Shown: positions 35,397-45,018, numbered from the stretch's first letter. The stretch is DNA of 64,000 nt from Enteractinococcus coprophilus (GCF_006716305.1 NZ_VFOU01000003.1:62001-126000); one strand, 5' to 3'. Notes: generated by a model from the letters alone, not told the origin. Program-made: numbers and translations.

Positions 35397-37352
35397 ATGG
35401 CCAACAACCCCACGATCCGTGAACTCAGCCAAGAAGACCGCACCTTTGAGCCGCCCCCAGCATTCGCGGCCCAAGCCAATGTAACCGCTGAACTCTACGA
35501 GCAAGCCGAGACCGACCGACTGGGCTTCTGGGCCGAGCAGGCTAAGCGCATCAGCTGGGACACCGACTTCGACGACGTCCTCGACTGGTCGGATGCCCCG
35601 TTCGCCAAGTGGTTTACCGATGGCAAACTCAATGCTGCCTACAACTGCGTGGACCGCCACGTCGAAGCCGGGCTCGGCGATCGGGTGGCCTACTACTTCG
35701 AGGGCGAAGGCGGTGACACGCGCACCATCACCTACCATGATCTGTTGCGCGAGGTGTCTAAAGCAGCCAACGCACTGATCGAACTCGGGGTCAAAACTGG
35801 CGACCGGGTAGCCATCTATATGCCGATGATCCCCGAAACGGTGTTTGCGATGCTCGCCTGCGCTCGAATCGGGGCACCCCACACGGTGATTTTCGGCGGC
35901 TTCTCCGACCGGGCGATTGCTGATCGAGTCAGCGACTGCGGCGTGGAAGTGGTCATCACCGCCGACGGCGGCTACCGCCGGGGCAAAACCAATCCGCTCA
36001 AGGCCACGGTCGATCAGGCCCTGCGGGACATCCCTGAGGTGCGCACCGTCGTCGTGGTGAAACGCACCGGTGAAGACATTGATTGGCACGACGACCGAGA
36101 TGTTTGGTGGCACGACGTCGTCGATAAACAACCTGAGACGCACGAACCAGAATTTTTCGACGCCGAACACCCGCTGTACATCATGTATTCGTCGGGCACG
36201 ACGGGCAAACCCAAAGGGATTATGCACACCACCGGTGGGTATCTGGTTGGGGTGGCCTATACCCACTGGGCAGTGTTTGATATTAAACCCGAAACTGATA
36301 TTTATTGGACGGCCGCCGACATCGGCTGGGTCACCGGGCACTCCTATATCGTGTATGGTCCGCTAGTCAATGCGACCACCTCGGTGTTGTACGAGGGCAC
36401 CCCGGATACTCCGCACCGGGGGCGCTGGTGGGAGATTGTGCAGAAATACGGTGTGACGATTCTGTACTGTGCGCCCACCAGTATTCGCACCTTCATGCGC
36501 TGGGGCCGCGATATCCCAGCCGACTATGACCTGTCCTCGCTGCGGCTGCTCGGCAGCGTGGGCGAACCGATCAACCCCGAAGCCTGGATGTGGTACCGCG
36601 AGCACATCGGTGGCAATAACTGCCCGATTGTGGATACCTGGTGGCAGACCGAAAACGGACACATCCTCATCAGCCCACTGCCCGGTGTGACCGCCACGAA
36701 GCCCGGGGCCACAATGCGCGCCCTGCCCGGGATTACGGCCGATATTTATGATGAAGCAGGCACCCCGGTAGAACCCGGCAACGGTGGCTATCTTGTCATC
36801 ACCGAACCGTGGCCCGGCATGCTGCGCACTCTGTGGGGTGATGAGGAACGCTATAAGAAGACCTACTGGTCGCAGTATCCCGGCGTCTATTTTTCTGGGG
36901 ATGGCGCCAAATTCGATAAGGACGGCGATATCTGGGTGCTGGGACGGGTCGATGATGTGCTCAATGTTTCGGGGCATCGGATGTCGACGGCGGAAATTGA
37001 ATCAGCTCTGGTTGCCCACGCGATGGTTGCCGAGGCTGCCGTGGTCGGCGCTCAGGATGAAACCACCGGCCAGGCGATCGAGGCGTTTGTGATTCTGCGC
37101 GAAAGCGCCAAAGAGCAGGACAACGCGGTCGGGGTGCTGCGTGCTCACGTTCGTGCGGCCATCGGACCGATTGCCACTCCACGGTCGATCACCGTGGTGA
37201 CTGACCTGCCCAAGACCCGGTCGGGCAAAATCATGCGCCGGCTCCTCAAGGATCTGGCCGAGGACCGCGAGATTGGTGATACCACGACCCTGGCCGATGC
37301 CTCGGTGATGGAGACGATCCAGCAGCAGGTTCGCGCCGCTCGCGGTAGCTAA
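35397..37352 (+). CDS. acs: Acetyl-CoA synthetase
   Basis: A 651-residue AMP-forming acetate--CoA ligase. Characteristic segments are YIMYSSGTTGKPKGIMHTTGGY (in part), TADIGWVTGHSYIVYGPL, WWQTENGHILISPLPGV, VDDVLNVSGHRMSTAEIE and the C-terminal TRSGKIMRRLLKD, whose lysine is the usual acetylation site. The ATG at 35397 with AAGGAG 7 nt upstream gives the standard length; a longer frame from 35346 lacks a ribosome site. The preceding 173 bp contain no gene and presumably its promoter. It converges with the ACR3-like gene, overlapping by 4 bp. Confidence 0.96.
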   Translation: MANNPTIRELSQEDRTFEPPPAFAAQANVTAELYEQAETDRLGFWAEQAKRISWDTDFDDVLDWSDAPFAKWFTDGKLNAAYNCVDRHVEAGLGDRVAYYFEGEGGDTRTITYHDLLREVSKAANALIELGVKTGDRVAIYMPMIPETVFAMLACARIGAPHTVIFGGFSDRAIADRVSDCGVEVVITADGGYRRGKTNPLKATVDQALRDIPEVRTVVVVKRTGEDIDWHDDRDVWWHDVVDKQPETHEPEFFDAEHPLYIMYSSGTTGKPKGIMHTTGGYLVGVAYTHWAVFDIKPETDIYWTAADIGWVTGHSYIVYGPLVNATTSVLYEGTPDTPHRGRWWEIVQKYGVTILYCAPTSIRTFMRWGRDIPADYDLSSLRLLGSVGEPINPEAWMWYREHIGGNNCPIVDTWWQTENGHILISPLPGVTATKPGATMRALPGITADIYDEAGTPVEPGNGGYLVITEPWPGMLRTLWGDEERYKKTYWSQYPGVYFSGDGAKFDKDGDIWVLGRVDDVLNVSGHRMSTAEIESALVAHAMVAEAAVVGAQDETTGQAIEAFVILRESAKEQDNAVGVLRAHVRAAIGPIATPRSITVVTDLPKTRSGKIMRRLLKDLAEDREIGDTTTLADASVMETIQQQVRAARGS

Positions 37353-38317
37353 TGCACTGGCGACGGTATGAGCCTTGGGACCAGCCGGATGCAGACTACC
37401 ATGATGCATAATTCCACGAGGGTTTGGGTGACCACGACCAGCGGGGTGAGCGCGTAGTCAGCGGGGAGGGCCAGGACGATTGGCAACACAACCAAAGAAT
37501 TCCTGGTGACCCCGCTGAACACCAGAGCACGTTGCTGCGCTACCTGCATCTTAGCTCTGCAGGCCACGCCCCAGCCGATGGGTATCATCAGCGCCGCGAA
37601 CAAGACATACACCGGAACGCTCAATAACAGGTCGAAGACCCGCTCGTGTACCGCAGAGATTTGCGAGGCCACCACGATCGCTAGCGTTAACACCATGAGC
37701 GGCACCATCACCGTGGTACCACCCGATTCGACCCGAACCGCCCACGCCCACCTTTTCGCGGTCACTTGGGTTAGTCCAGCGACTATCAGTGGAACAAGAA
37801 TGATCCAAAGAAACGCCGGGAGAAATGCTCCAACGATGCCGACGATGAAGAGTTGATCGCCGATAAACAGCCAGAGGTACACCGGCAACAAGAGCATCTG
37901 TACAGCCATAAGCACCGGTGTTGCAGCCAACAAGCTCTTGGCATCGCCCCCTGCTCGTTGTGCAAACACGATCACATAGTCAATACACGGGGTCAGTAGG
38001 ACAATGAGCACGCCCAAGAGCAGGACGTCGTCGTGGGCCACGATGCGTGAGACCAGAAAAACCACCACGGGTACGAGCACAAAATTCAGCACTAATGTTG
38101 TGCCCAAAAACCGTGGAATGGCGGCCGAGGCTTTGAAGTTACTGATCGGGATCCCCAAAAAGGTGACATATAGCAACAAGCCGAGCGCCGGATAGATCAG
38201 CGTTTCAGCCACCGGAGCGGCGGCGGAAAACACTAGTCCGAGAACTGCGCCTGCGAGCATACCACCAAGATAGAGCCACACCTGATGGCGATCGAACCAC
38301 ACCACAATGGAGCGCAT
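37349..38317 (-). CDS. ACR3/BASS-type transporter (arsenite efflux-like)
   Basis: A 322-residue membrane protein with about ten helices, belonging to the bile-acid:Na+ symporter/ACR3 superfamily. The segment VLIVLLTPCIDYVIVFAQRAGGD carries the conserved PC motif seen in ACR3-like proteins, and the N-terminus HQVWLYLGGMLAGAVLGL is typical of the arsenic-resistance protein group. Arsenite export is the family suggestion, but there is no arsR or arsC nearby, so an organic anion is an alternative. It lies 13 bp downstream of the SMR pair on the same strand and may share their transcript. Confidence 0.75.
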   Translation of the reverse strand: MRSIVVWFDRHQVWLYLGGMLAGAVLGLVFSAAAPVAETLIYPALGLLLYVTFLGIPISNFKASAAIPRFLGTTLVLNFVLVPVVVFLVSRIVAHDDVLLLGVLIVLLTPCIDYVIVFAQRAGGDAKSLLAATPVLMAVQMLLLPVYLWLFIGDQLFIVGIVGAFLPAFLWIILVPLIVAGLTQVTAKRWAWAVRVESGGTTVMVPLMVLTLAIVVASQISAVHERVFDLLLSVPVYVLFAALMIPIGWGVACRAKMQVAQQRALVFSGVTRNSLVVLPIVLALPADYALTPLVVVTQTLVELCIMVVCIRLVPRLIPSPVH

Positions 38318-38330
38318 GAGACCCTCAAAC

Positions 38331-38645
38331 TTAGCCGAGTTCGACGAGCAGCACGCCGGCCATGATCAACACCAGTCCGAAGATCATGCGCGGGGTCAAT
38401 GGCTCTTTCCAAATGATCCGAGCCAGCAGTGCGATAAGTGCGACGCCGACAGCTGACCAGATGCCATAGGCAATCGCCACCGGCATGCCATACGAAATAG
38501 TGACCGCCAAGAACAAGAATGCTAACGCGTAGAACACCACCAGCGGCAGGATCCAGATTTTCTTCCGAAAGCCTTCCGAGGCACGCAGACTCAGGGTAGC
38601 GATAATCTCAGAAACGATCGAAAAAGATAAAAACAGCCAGCTCAC
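38331..38645 (-). CDS. Small multidrug resistance (SMR) protein, second of a pair
   Basis: A 104-residue four-helix transporter of the EmrE family. The essential membrane glutamate lies in FSIVSEIIATLSLRASEGF, and the conserved PVAIAYGIWSAVGVALIALL is present. SMR proteins function as antiparallel dimers exporting cationic drugs or guanidinium in exchange for protons. The ATG overlaps the stop of the other SMR gene by 4 bp, so the two are probably a heterodimeric pair like EbrAB or YkkCD. No guanidine riboswitch was seen upstream. Confidence 0.88.
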   Translation of the reverse strand: MSWLFLSFSIVSEIIATLSLRASEGFRKKIWILPLVVFYALAFLFLAVTISYGMPVAIAYGIWSAVGVALIALLARIIWKEPLTPRMIFGLVLIMAGVLLVELG

Positions 38646-38992
38646 GAATCCAACACCTCAGCCTGGTCCGGGTTAGACTGCCCGGCTTGGACAATGAAGA
38701 CACCGGCCATGATCGTGACGATGCCAAGGATGGCGGTAAAGCTCAGGGTTTCGCCGAATAGGAAGGCGCCCAGTACCGCGACCAGTGCGACCCCGGCTGC
38801 CGCCCAAATCCCATAAGCAATGCCGATTGGAATACCGCGACCCAGAGCCAGACCCAATAAGATGAAGGCAACAACGTAGCCAATGAGAACCCCGATCGCG
38901 AAGATGGATTGGTCGACGGCTGCTCGCAGGCACATGGTGCCAAGAACCTCAGCAACAATCGCCCCAATCAGTAACAGCCAGTTTTTGAGCAT
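38642..38992 (-). CDS. Small multidrug resistance (SMR) protein, first of a pair
   Basis: A 116-residue four-helix EmrE-family protein. The essential glutamate lies in LLIGAIVAEVLGTMCLRAA, and PIGIAYGIWAAAGVALVAVLGA is the conserved second block; a polar tail (SNPDQAEVLDS) extends it slightly beyond the family norm. It is coupled to the second SMR gene (ATGA overlap). With the ACR3-like and EamA genes it forms a minus-strand transporter cluster. Confidence 0.88.
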   Translation of the reverse strand: MLKNWLLLIGAIVAEVLGTMCLRAAVDQSIFAIGVLIGYVVAFILLGLALGRGIPIGIAYGIWAAAGVALVAVLGAFLFGETLSFTAILGIVTIMAGVFIVQAGQSNPDQAEVLDS

Positions 38993-39034
38993 GTGGGGGC
39001 CTCCAACTTTCGCGATGAATCCAGGCTTACTCTA

Positions 39035-39970
39035 TCAATCGCGGTTGACCAGCACGGGGCGGGCTGACGTGTTGTTTCGTTTGCTTGGCTGTGGGCTCGA
39101 CCCCAAGATGAGCAGCACGATCCCGAAGATGCCAAGTCCCACCCAACCGGTCAAAGTCAGCCGTTCACCAACGATCAATACCGCCAAAACCGTTGCCACC
39201 GCTGGTTCGAACAACGTGAGGGTTGTGGCCGAACTGGCGGGGATTTTTGATAGGCCATAACCAAATGCCACATACCCTAAGAACATCGGGACCAGTGCCA
39301 TATAGGTCCCCACAGCGAATGCTTCAGGGGTGGCCAGCAGGGGTCCGCCCGTCATGAATAACACCGGCATCAGAGCTGCTCCGCCTAGACCGAAGACCGA
39401 GCCCATCGCGGCGGCTCGGCCCACACCATCCGTCATTAAGCGCTGCACGACCCAGGAGTACAACGCATACGCGGCGCCAGCGAGCAGGCCTAAACCGATC
39501 CCGAAGACCGTGGAGCCGGCGTCGGCAACGTCGTTGTGTTGAGTCGAAGCAATCAGCAAAACACTGCCAGTGATGCCTAGCAGTGCGGCCACATACCACC
39601 AGATCCCAAGACGACGGCGATCAATCACCCGCTCGAGAATCCCGGAGGCTAAAGGAGCTGAAGCCAACGAAATAACCGTACCGATGGCTACCCCGGCTAG
39701 GTGCATCGACGAATAAAACGCCAGCGGGTAAAGAAACACGGCGAGCGCACCTGTCATCACGAGTTTCCGATGCGCTCGCAGATGCAATCTGGCCCGACGC
39801 AGCGCCGGGATCGCCACGAGCGCTTGTAGCAGCCCGCCGATCCCCAGAGCGGCGGCACCGATGGCCAGTGGTCCAACATCGCGTGCAAAGGTTGCGGCCG
39901 TGCCGGTGGTACCCCACAGAAATGCCGCCACAAGAACGGCGCCAATACCCCACAAACGATTACGATTCAC
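39035..39970 (-). CDS. EamA/DMT family transporter
   Basis: A 311-residue drug/metabolite transporter with ten helices in two EamA repeats. The first repeat starts with VLVAAFLWGTTGTAATFA; the second ends with IPASSATTLTLFEPAVATVLAVLIVGERLT (in part), the typical second EamA block. Substrate unknown; members export amino acids or metabolites. GTG at 39970 is chosen because of AAAGGAG six bases upstream; the upstream open frame to 40372 has no such signal and overlaps the divergent gene. It lies 42 bp upstream of the SMR pair. Confidence 0.88.
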   Translation of the reverse strand: MNRNRLWGIGAVLVAAFLWGTTGTAATFARDVGPLAIGAAALGIGGLLQALVAIPALRRARLHLRAHRKLVMTGALAVFLYPLAFYSSMHLAGVAIGTVISLASAPLASGILERVIDRRRLGIWWYVAALLGITGSVLLIASTQHNDVADAGSTVFGIGLGLLAGAAYALYSWVVQRLMTDGVGRAAAMGSVFGLGGAALMPVLFMTGGPLLATPEAFAVGTYMALVPMFLGYVAFGYGLSKIPASSATTLTLFEPAVATVLAVLIVGERLTLTGWVGLGIFGIVLLILGSSPQPSKRNNTSARPVLVNRD

Positions 39971-40129
39971 CGACACTCCTTTTATCTTCTGGAAGTTATC
40001 ACAAGCTGCTTGGAGTCTGCGCTGACCGCGCGCAACCGCACACTCATCGAGAATAGGCTGTATGTTAGCTGTGAGAACTCTGATAAATTCTATGGAAGAT
40101 CGCTGACTCCTCGTTCTATGAAGGACAAC

Positions 40130-40723
40130 ATGACTTTCAACCCGGTCCCACCCCCGCCACCACCGCATGTTGACCACCTGCCCGCTGTTGCGAAGAAATC
40201 TCGTAAGTGGCCGTGGGTACTCGGCATTGTTGGAGCTTTCGTGCTCGGCGGAGCGGCAGGTTACGGCGGTACTCCTGAGCCCGAAATCGTCACGAAAGAA
40301 GTGGAAGTCGAACCTGCAGATATAGACGAGCGCCGCTCTGTACTGGACGAACGCGAGGATGATCTTGACCAACGCAGCAGTGAGCTCGATGAACGCAGTA
40401 GCGACCTAGAGGGGCGGGAAGAAGAGCTCCAAACGCTCGCGTCAGAGCTAGACGAACGAGACGAAGCGCTAACCGCTACCGAACAAGAGATTGAAGAAAA
40501 TACCATCCCTGGTTCCGGCATATACCTGATCGGAGAAGATATCAAACCTGGCACCTACCGGTCAGACGGCAGTCGGTGCTATTGGGCACGACTCTCGGGC
40601 ACCAGCGGGGAATTCGAACACATCATTGCCAATGACAACGTCGAAGGAACCGCCTACGTCACCATCGCGGAGTCAGATGTGGCATTCGAGACCTCGCGTT
40701 GCGGCGAATGGAAACTCCAGTAA
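40130..40723 (+). CDS. Membrane-anchored coiled-coil protein of unknown function
   Basis: A 197-residue protein: a proline-rich N-terminus, one transmembrane segment (about residues 28-45), then a coiled coil built from repeated seven-residue units of the form LDERxxD/LDxRSSE (about residues 60-120). It ends in a globular domain with two cysteines (SRCYWARLSG and TSRCGEWK) that could form a disulfide outside the cell. The C-terminal domain (GEDIKPGTYRSDG) recurs in actinobacterial exported proteins of unknown role. ATG 40130 has AAGGAC six bases upstream and is preferred to ATG 40118 and to the much longer frame. Divergent from the EamA gene. Confidence 0.78.
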   Translation: MTFNPVPPPPPPHVDHLPAVAKKSRKWPWVLGIVGAFVLGGAAGYGGTPEPEIVTKEVEVEPADIDERRSVLDEREDDLDQRSSELDERSSDLEGREEELQTLASELDERDEALTATEQEIEENTIPGSGIYLIGEDIKPGTYRSDGSRCYWARLSGTSGEFEHIIANDNVEGTAYVTIAESDVAFETSRCGEWKLQ

Positions 40724-40802
40724 GGGCAGGCTGCCCTCACAACGGGTGGATCGGTAAGATTTACCCCAAACAGATCCGAGTGCTGGACAGAAATGGGGCC
40801 AT

Positions 40803-41723
40803 ATGCCCGAAGGTGATTCCCTCGTCCGATTATCCCATCGGCTCCGGCCGATCATGCTCGATCAGATCATCAAACGTAGCGACTTCCGCGTCCCCCAATT
40901 GGCGACGACAGATCTGTCCGGTTGGTTAGTGGTCGATATTCGTACCGATGCGAAATACTTATCGATCACGGTTGCCGCCGATGCAAACATCACCGATGAC
41001 TCTCAGCACCTAGTTATCGTGTCGCATCTGGGCATGGATGGCGCGTGGCACATCGATACCCGACCCTCCTATCGAACCCGGTGCATTCTAGAATTTGATG
41101 AACACACTGTCGTCGGAAACAGTCTGGCGAAACTCGAGATGTTTCCGCCCGAGGAAGCTCGGCAATATCTGGCCTTCCTTGGGCCGGATCTGCTTGATGA
41201 AGACTGGAATGATCGGGCCAAGTCTGACCAGCTACTAGCCCAATCGATCCAGAATATGCGCTTGGCTCCCGACCAACCCATCGGTACTGCTTTATTAGAC
41301 CAGCGATTGGTCTCTGGGATCGGTAATATCTATCGATGCGAAGTCCTACTATTAGCCCGCATCAACCCGCACTGTCTGGTCAGTGAGCTCAGTGACGAAC
41401 AGTTAACAGGCCTGGTGTTGTTGGCCAGGGACCTCATGGTCATCAACGTGCCGCCGCGTGCACCGGAACGGGCTCGTCGTCGCACAGTAGATGTCCGACC
41501 CGAGGAGCAAGCGCCGTTTGGTGTGCGGGTGACAACTCAGATTGAACAGGCACGAGCGCAGACCGATCGTCGTCAGGCGCGCAACGACCCAAATTACTGG
41601 GTGTATGGGCGCGAACGACAAGAGTGTTTAAGATGTGGTGGCCCCGTCCGGCTGGAGAAGCTTGGTCCCAGTGCAGATAAAGAACGTGATCTGTATTGGT
41701 GTCCAAACTGCCAGCGCGGATAG
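40803..41723 (+). CDS. Fpg/Nei family DNA glycosylase
   Basis: A 306-residue base-excision repair glycosylase of the Nei2-like group. The N-terminus MPEGDSLVRL has the catalytic Pro2 and Glu3; the H2TH helix region has LLDQRLVSGIGNIYRCEVLLLARI (in part). The C-terminal zinc finger is CLRCGGPV with YWCPNCQ. It would remove oxidised bases and nick the strand. The gene has no close partner; the preceding coiled-coil gene is in the same direction, 79 bp away. Confidence 0.92.
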   Translation: MPEGDSLVRLSHRLRPIMLDQIIKRSDFRVPQLATTDLSGWLVVDIRTDAKYLSITVAADANITDDSQHLVIVSHLGMDGAWHIDTRPSYRTRCILEFDEHTVVGNSLAKLEMFPPEEARQYLAFLGPDLLDEDWNDRAKSDQLLAQSIQNMRLAPDQPIGTALLDQRLVSGIGNIYRCEVLLLARINPHCLVSELSDEQLTGLVLLARDLMVINVPPRAPERARRRTVDVRPEEQAPFGVRVTTQIEQARAQTDRRQARNDPNYWVYGRERQECLRCGGPVRLEKLGPSADKERDLYWCPNCQRG

Positions 41724-41740
41724 GGCCACGGACACGTGAG

Positions 41741-43993
41741 TTACTTAGTTTCTACGGTCTGCTGATGTTTCCCAGGTTTGCGGCTGAGTTTCGAGGGCCA
41801 CCACACAGCGCGCCCGATGTCGTAGGTCAACGCCGGGACGAGTAGCGAGCGCACGATAAAGGTATCCAGTAATACCCCAAAGGCGACGATGAAAGCCAGC
41901 TGGGCCAAGAACAGGATCGGGATGACTGCCAGGGCAGCGAAGGTAGCCGCCAGGACCACACCCGCCGAGGTAATGACCCCGCCAGTCACCGTGAGCCCGC
42001 GCAGTACGCCTTCGCGTGTGCCGTGTTTTAAGGATTCTTCTCGAACGCGAGTCATAAGGAAAATGTTGTAGTCAATTCCTAGCGCGACTAGAAAAACAAA
42101 TCCGTAGAGGGGCACTGCTGGGTCGGCCCCGGGGAAGTCGAAGAGATGGTTGAAGACCAAAGCTGAGACACCCATGGCGGTACCAAATGAGATGACCGTG
42201 GTTGCAATGAGCAAAGCGGGTGCCACTATTGAGCGCAGTAACACCATCAAGATGACGAAGATGACGGCGAGAATGACGGGGATGATCAGATTGCGGTCTT
42301 CGATTGAGGCATCGATCGTGTCCACATCGGTTGCTGTGACGCCACCAACCATCGCGCTTGGGGCGGCATCGGCAAAGTCGGCTCGTAGATCCCGCACCGT
42401 CTGATCTGCTTCAGTGGAGTCCGCCGGTACCGACATGGTGCCTTGCAATAACACATTGCTATCCACCACGGTGGGTTCAGGGGCAGGTGTTCCCGGTGGC
42501 ACAAAGGCCTCAATACCTTCTTCGGTCACCGGCGCTGTGCCGCTTGGGGAATTGTCGGTGGTAACGGAGACGTCTTCAATGTTCGGGTGTCCGAGCATGA
42601 CGTCTGCAACCTGGTCAAGTTCCTCTTCGTCAGCGATGACTTGGATGGGGCTTCCCGAGCCGCCCGGGAAGTGCTCACCCAGGGCTTGTTGTCCTTCCCG
42701 AGCTTCGGATGCACCAAGGACAAGTTCCGATTGTGCGACACCTTCAGCTTTGAGCTGGGGAACAAATGCAGCCCCTGCGAGTAACACTAAAGTCGTCACG
42801 GTCCAGAGGACACGTGGGCGTTTCTGGACGATCCGGGCGATTTTGGGCCACAGCCCCTGGGTTGGGAGCCCGCCTTCAGCTGCGACAGTGTCAGGGTCGT
42901 ATTTGATGCGCTTTGGCCAGAATGCTGCGCGACCGAACGCAAATAAGATCGCTGGCAACAGTGTAAGGGCAGACAGCATTGCAAATACAATGCCGATTGA
43001 GGCCACCGGACCTAGCGTGCTGTTGGACTTCAGGTCGCTCAGCAGCAACATCAGCAGGCCGGCGATCACGGTGCTGCCCGATGCCAGGATCGGTTCCGTC
43101 GAGCCCTTAAGCGCGGCCCAGATAGCCGACCATTTGTCTTCGTGGGCCCGTAATTCTTCGCGGTAGCGCGCTACCAACAATAGCGAATAGTCGGTGGCAG
43201 CGCCGATGACGAGGATAAAGAGAATGCCTTGGGTCTGACCGCTAAGCAGCACGATCTCCCATTTCGCCAGCCACCAGACCGTCAGTAGGGCTGCACAGAG
43301 TGCAAACATACTGGTTGAAAGGACTGCGATCGGTAGCAAGAGTGATCGGTAGACGATGATCAAAATAATAAAGACTGCGACCAGTGCCACGGCTAACAGC
43401 AGACCATCGATTCCGGCGAAAGCTTCACCTAAATCAGCACTAAAACCTGCAGGGCCGGTCACATACACCGTCACGCCGTCGGGAGCCTCAGCTCTGAGCT
43501 CATCACCTAGGGTAGCAACCACATCGCCGGTGTCAGCATCAGAGTTGATTGGCACAAAAGCCTGTACCGCTAGACCATCGTCGGATGGAATGGGCGGTGA
43601 GACCTCATCTTCCACGTTTTCAAGATCCGGTACGCCCTTGAGTTGGTCGCCAATCTGGCTGAGCTGGTCTTCGGATAATTTCTCGTCGGCAACGAACAAC
43701 ACGACCGCTGGGATGCCGTTGGAGTCCGTGAAGTCGTCTTGCAGCTCCTGCACCTGGGTCGCTTCAGCCGATTCGGGCAGATAAGCGGTCTGATCGTTTG
43801 ATGAGACCTCATTGACTTTGCCGAAATATGGTCCACCCACGCCCGCTGCGGTAAGCCATACCAGGATGAGGACAGCAGGCAAGAAGATGCGCAACCACTT
43901 TGGTACCCTCCCGGGTTGCTGCTGTCTGCGCCGTTTGGGGGGTTGAGAGTCATCCTGCTGGGCTTGAACGGTAGCAGTCGAGTCGTGGTGCAT
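41741..43993 (-). CDS. MMPL-type RND exporter
   Basis: A 750-residue membrane protein of the MMPL/RND superfamily with two symmetrical halves, each with a large extracytoplasmic loop after the first helix and a six-helix bundle. The first half has GAATDYSLLLVARYREE and the second ALGIDYNIFLMTRVREES, the expected Asp-Tyr pairs of proton-driven MMPL pumps. N-terminal polar tail and C-terminal basic tail are cytoplasmic. Such proteins move lipids, siderophores or drugs; the cargo here is unknown. It diverges from a MarR gene across a 419-bp region, so MarR control is likely. Confidence 0.9.
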   Translation of the reverse strand: MHHDSTATVQAQQDDSQPPKRRRQQQPGRVPKWLRIFLPAVLILVWLTAAGVGGPYFGKVNEVSSNDQTAYLPESAEATQVQELQDDFTDSNGIPAVVLFVADEKLSEDQLSQIGDQLKGVPDLENVEDEVSPPIPSDDGLAVQAFVPINSDADTGDVVATLGDELRAEAPDGVTVYVTGPAGFSADLGEAFAGIDGLLLAVALVAVFIILIIVYRSLLLPIAVLSTSMFALCAALLTVWWLAKWEIVLLSGQTQGILFILVIGAATDYSLLLVARYREELRAHEDKWSAIWAALKGSTEPILASGSTVIAGLLMLLLSDLKSNSTLGPVASIGIVFAMLSALTLLPAILFAFGRAAFWPKRIKYDPDTVAAEGGLPTQGLWPKIARIVQKRPRVLWTVTTLVLLAGAAFVPQLKAEGVAQSELVLGASEAREGQQALGEHFPGGSGSPIQVIADEEELDQVADVMLGHPNIEDVSVTTDNSPSGTAPVTEEGIEAFVPPGTPAPEPTVVDSNVLLQGTMSVPADSTEADQTVRDLRADFADAAPSAMVGGVTATDVDTIDASIEDRNLIIPVILAVIFVILMVLLRSIVAPALLIATTVISFGTAMGVSALVFNHLFDFPGADPAVPLYGFVFLVALGIDYNIFLMTRVREESLKHGTREGVLRGLTVTGGVITSAGVVLAATFAALAVIPILFLAQLAFIVAFGVLLDTFIVRSLLVPALTYDIGRAVWWPSKLSRKPGKHQQTVETK

Positions 43994-44412
43994 AAGGATG
44001 TCCGTTCGATGAGGTAGGTGGTGAAATTATGAAACTTGCAAGCAGTCGGGCTCGTGCCACGCAATCCTTTTGTCGGCTTCAGGCGGCTAGGCCAGTGGCC
44101 TTCCGCTACGACCAGTCACCCAGCTCTTCGGCGTCCACCTAGCATTTCAGTTGTTCAACGACGCCTTCGTCTGACCTCCGTCTCCGCCGTGCAATGGTGG
44201 AATTAGGAAATGCCTGGTCGTTGCCTTAACCGCGGAGCAGGTTCGACTGCCGTAAGCTTGGCGACGCGAGACTGCAATGAATATCAGTGGAGTTCACCTC
44301 AACTGTTTTCATTGGCCATCCCGCAGTAGCCACCAGTAGTTAGTTGAGTTATATTACTAGCTAATCTAGCAAATTATTTGCGTCGAGCAAAGAATGGGAG
44401 CACTGTTTCCTC
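43994..44412. promoter_or_regulatory. Divergent MMPL/marR intergenic region with a palindromic site
   Basis: No credible gene was found in these 419 bp. The right third (44336-44390) is AT-rich and contains a perfect 13-bp palindrome GCAAATTATTTGC (44369-44381), plus the short inverted repeat GCTA-ATC-TAGC (44360-44370) next to it. Together they resemble a MarR operator in size and position, 31 bp before the marR start. TATATT near 44350 could be a -10 box. The left part shows nothing clear. Confidence 0.5.
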
Positions 44413-44988
44413 ATGGTCGATAAGTCTGAGGGCTCAACATCCAGCGCGCCAAATGTTTATGCGCTGGATGCTTCTGATCCAAATGCTCGTCTCGTCGACC
44501 GTACTGGCCACTCAGCCGAAGAAATCCGGCACATCGGCGAACTGATGGCCGCATTAGCCCAGTTGCGCGAAGCAGAGCAACGACTTTCGGAGGCCTCTCA
44601 GCGTTATATGAAGCTTGGTCCAACCGATATGAAAGCCTTGCATTTTCTTATCGTGGCGCAGAACACCGGCACCATAGCTACACCTGGGGCCATCGCAGTT
44701 CATTTAGAGATTTCGACCGCTTCCACAACCAAGCTCTTAGACCGTCTCGAAGCTGCTGGTCATATCGTCAGGTCCCCGCACCCATATGATCGACGAGCCT
44801 TAGCTATCTCCATCACGCACGAAACATACGAGGCAGCAGTTGAAACTGTGGGGCGGCAGCAGGCCAAGCGCTTCCATGCGGCCGCTCGGCTTACCCGCGA
44901 AGAACGTGATGTGGTCATCCGATTCCTCAAGGATATGGCACATGAAATTACGGTTCACGAAGGCCAATGGGATCCACCGGAACCCTAA
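44413..44988 (+). CDS. MarR family transcriptional regulator
   Basis: A 191-residue regulator with the MarR winged helix: LGPTDMKALHFLIVAQNTG, the recognition helix VHLEISTASTTKLLDRLEAAGHIVRS (in part) and the wing HPYDRRALAISIT. It has a longer N-terminus (about 55 residues) than most family members. MarR proteins usually repress a divergent transporter and release it on binding a phenolic or other small ligand; here the divergent gene is the MMPL exporter. It is followed 30 bp later by a threonine-synthase-like gene. Confidence 0.88.
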   Translation: MVDKSEGSTSSAPNVYALDASDPNARLVDRTGHSAEEIRHIGELMAALAQLREAEQRLSEASQRYMKLGPTDMKALHFLIVAQNTGTIATPGAIAVHLEISTASTTKLLDRLEAAGHIVRSPHPYDRRALAISITHETYEAAVETVGRQQAKRFHAAARLTREERDVVIRFLKDMAHEITVHEGQWDPPEP

Positions 44989-45018
44989 AAATATGGGCGC
45001 CAAGTCTATGATGAACGC

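Noticed and set aside
38993-39034. Guanidine riboswitch before the SMR pair
   Set aside because: The gap upstream of the SMR pair is only about 40 bp and shows no conserved riboswitch core.
39035-40372. Extended 445-residue version of the EamA transporter
   Set aside because: The extra N-terminus overlaps the divergent coiled-coil gene and has no ribosome site; GTG 39970 has AAAGGAG.
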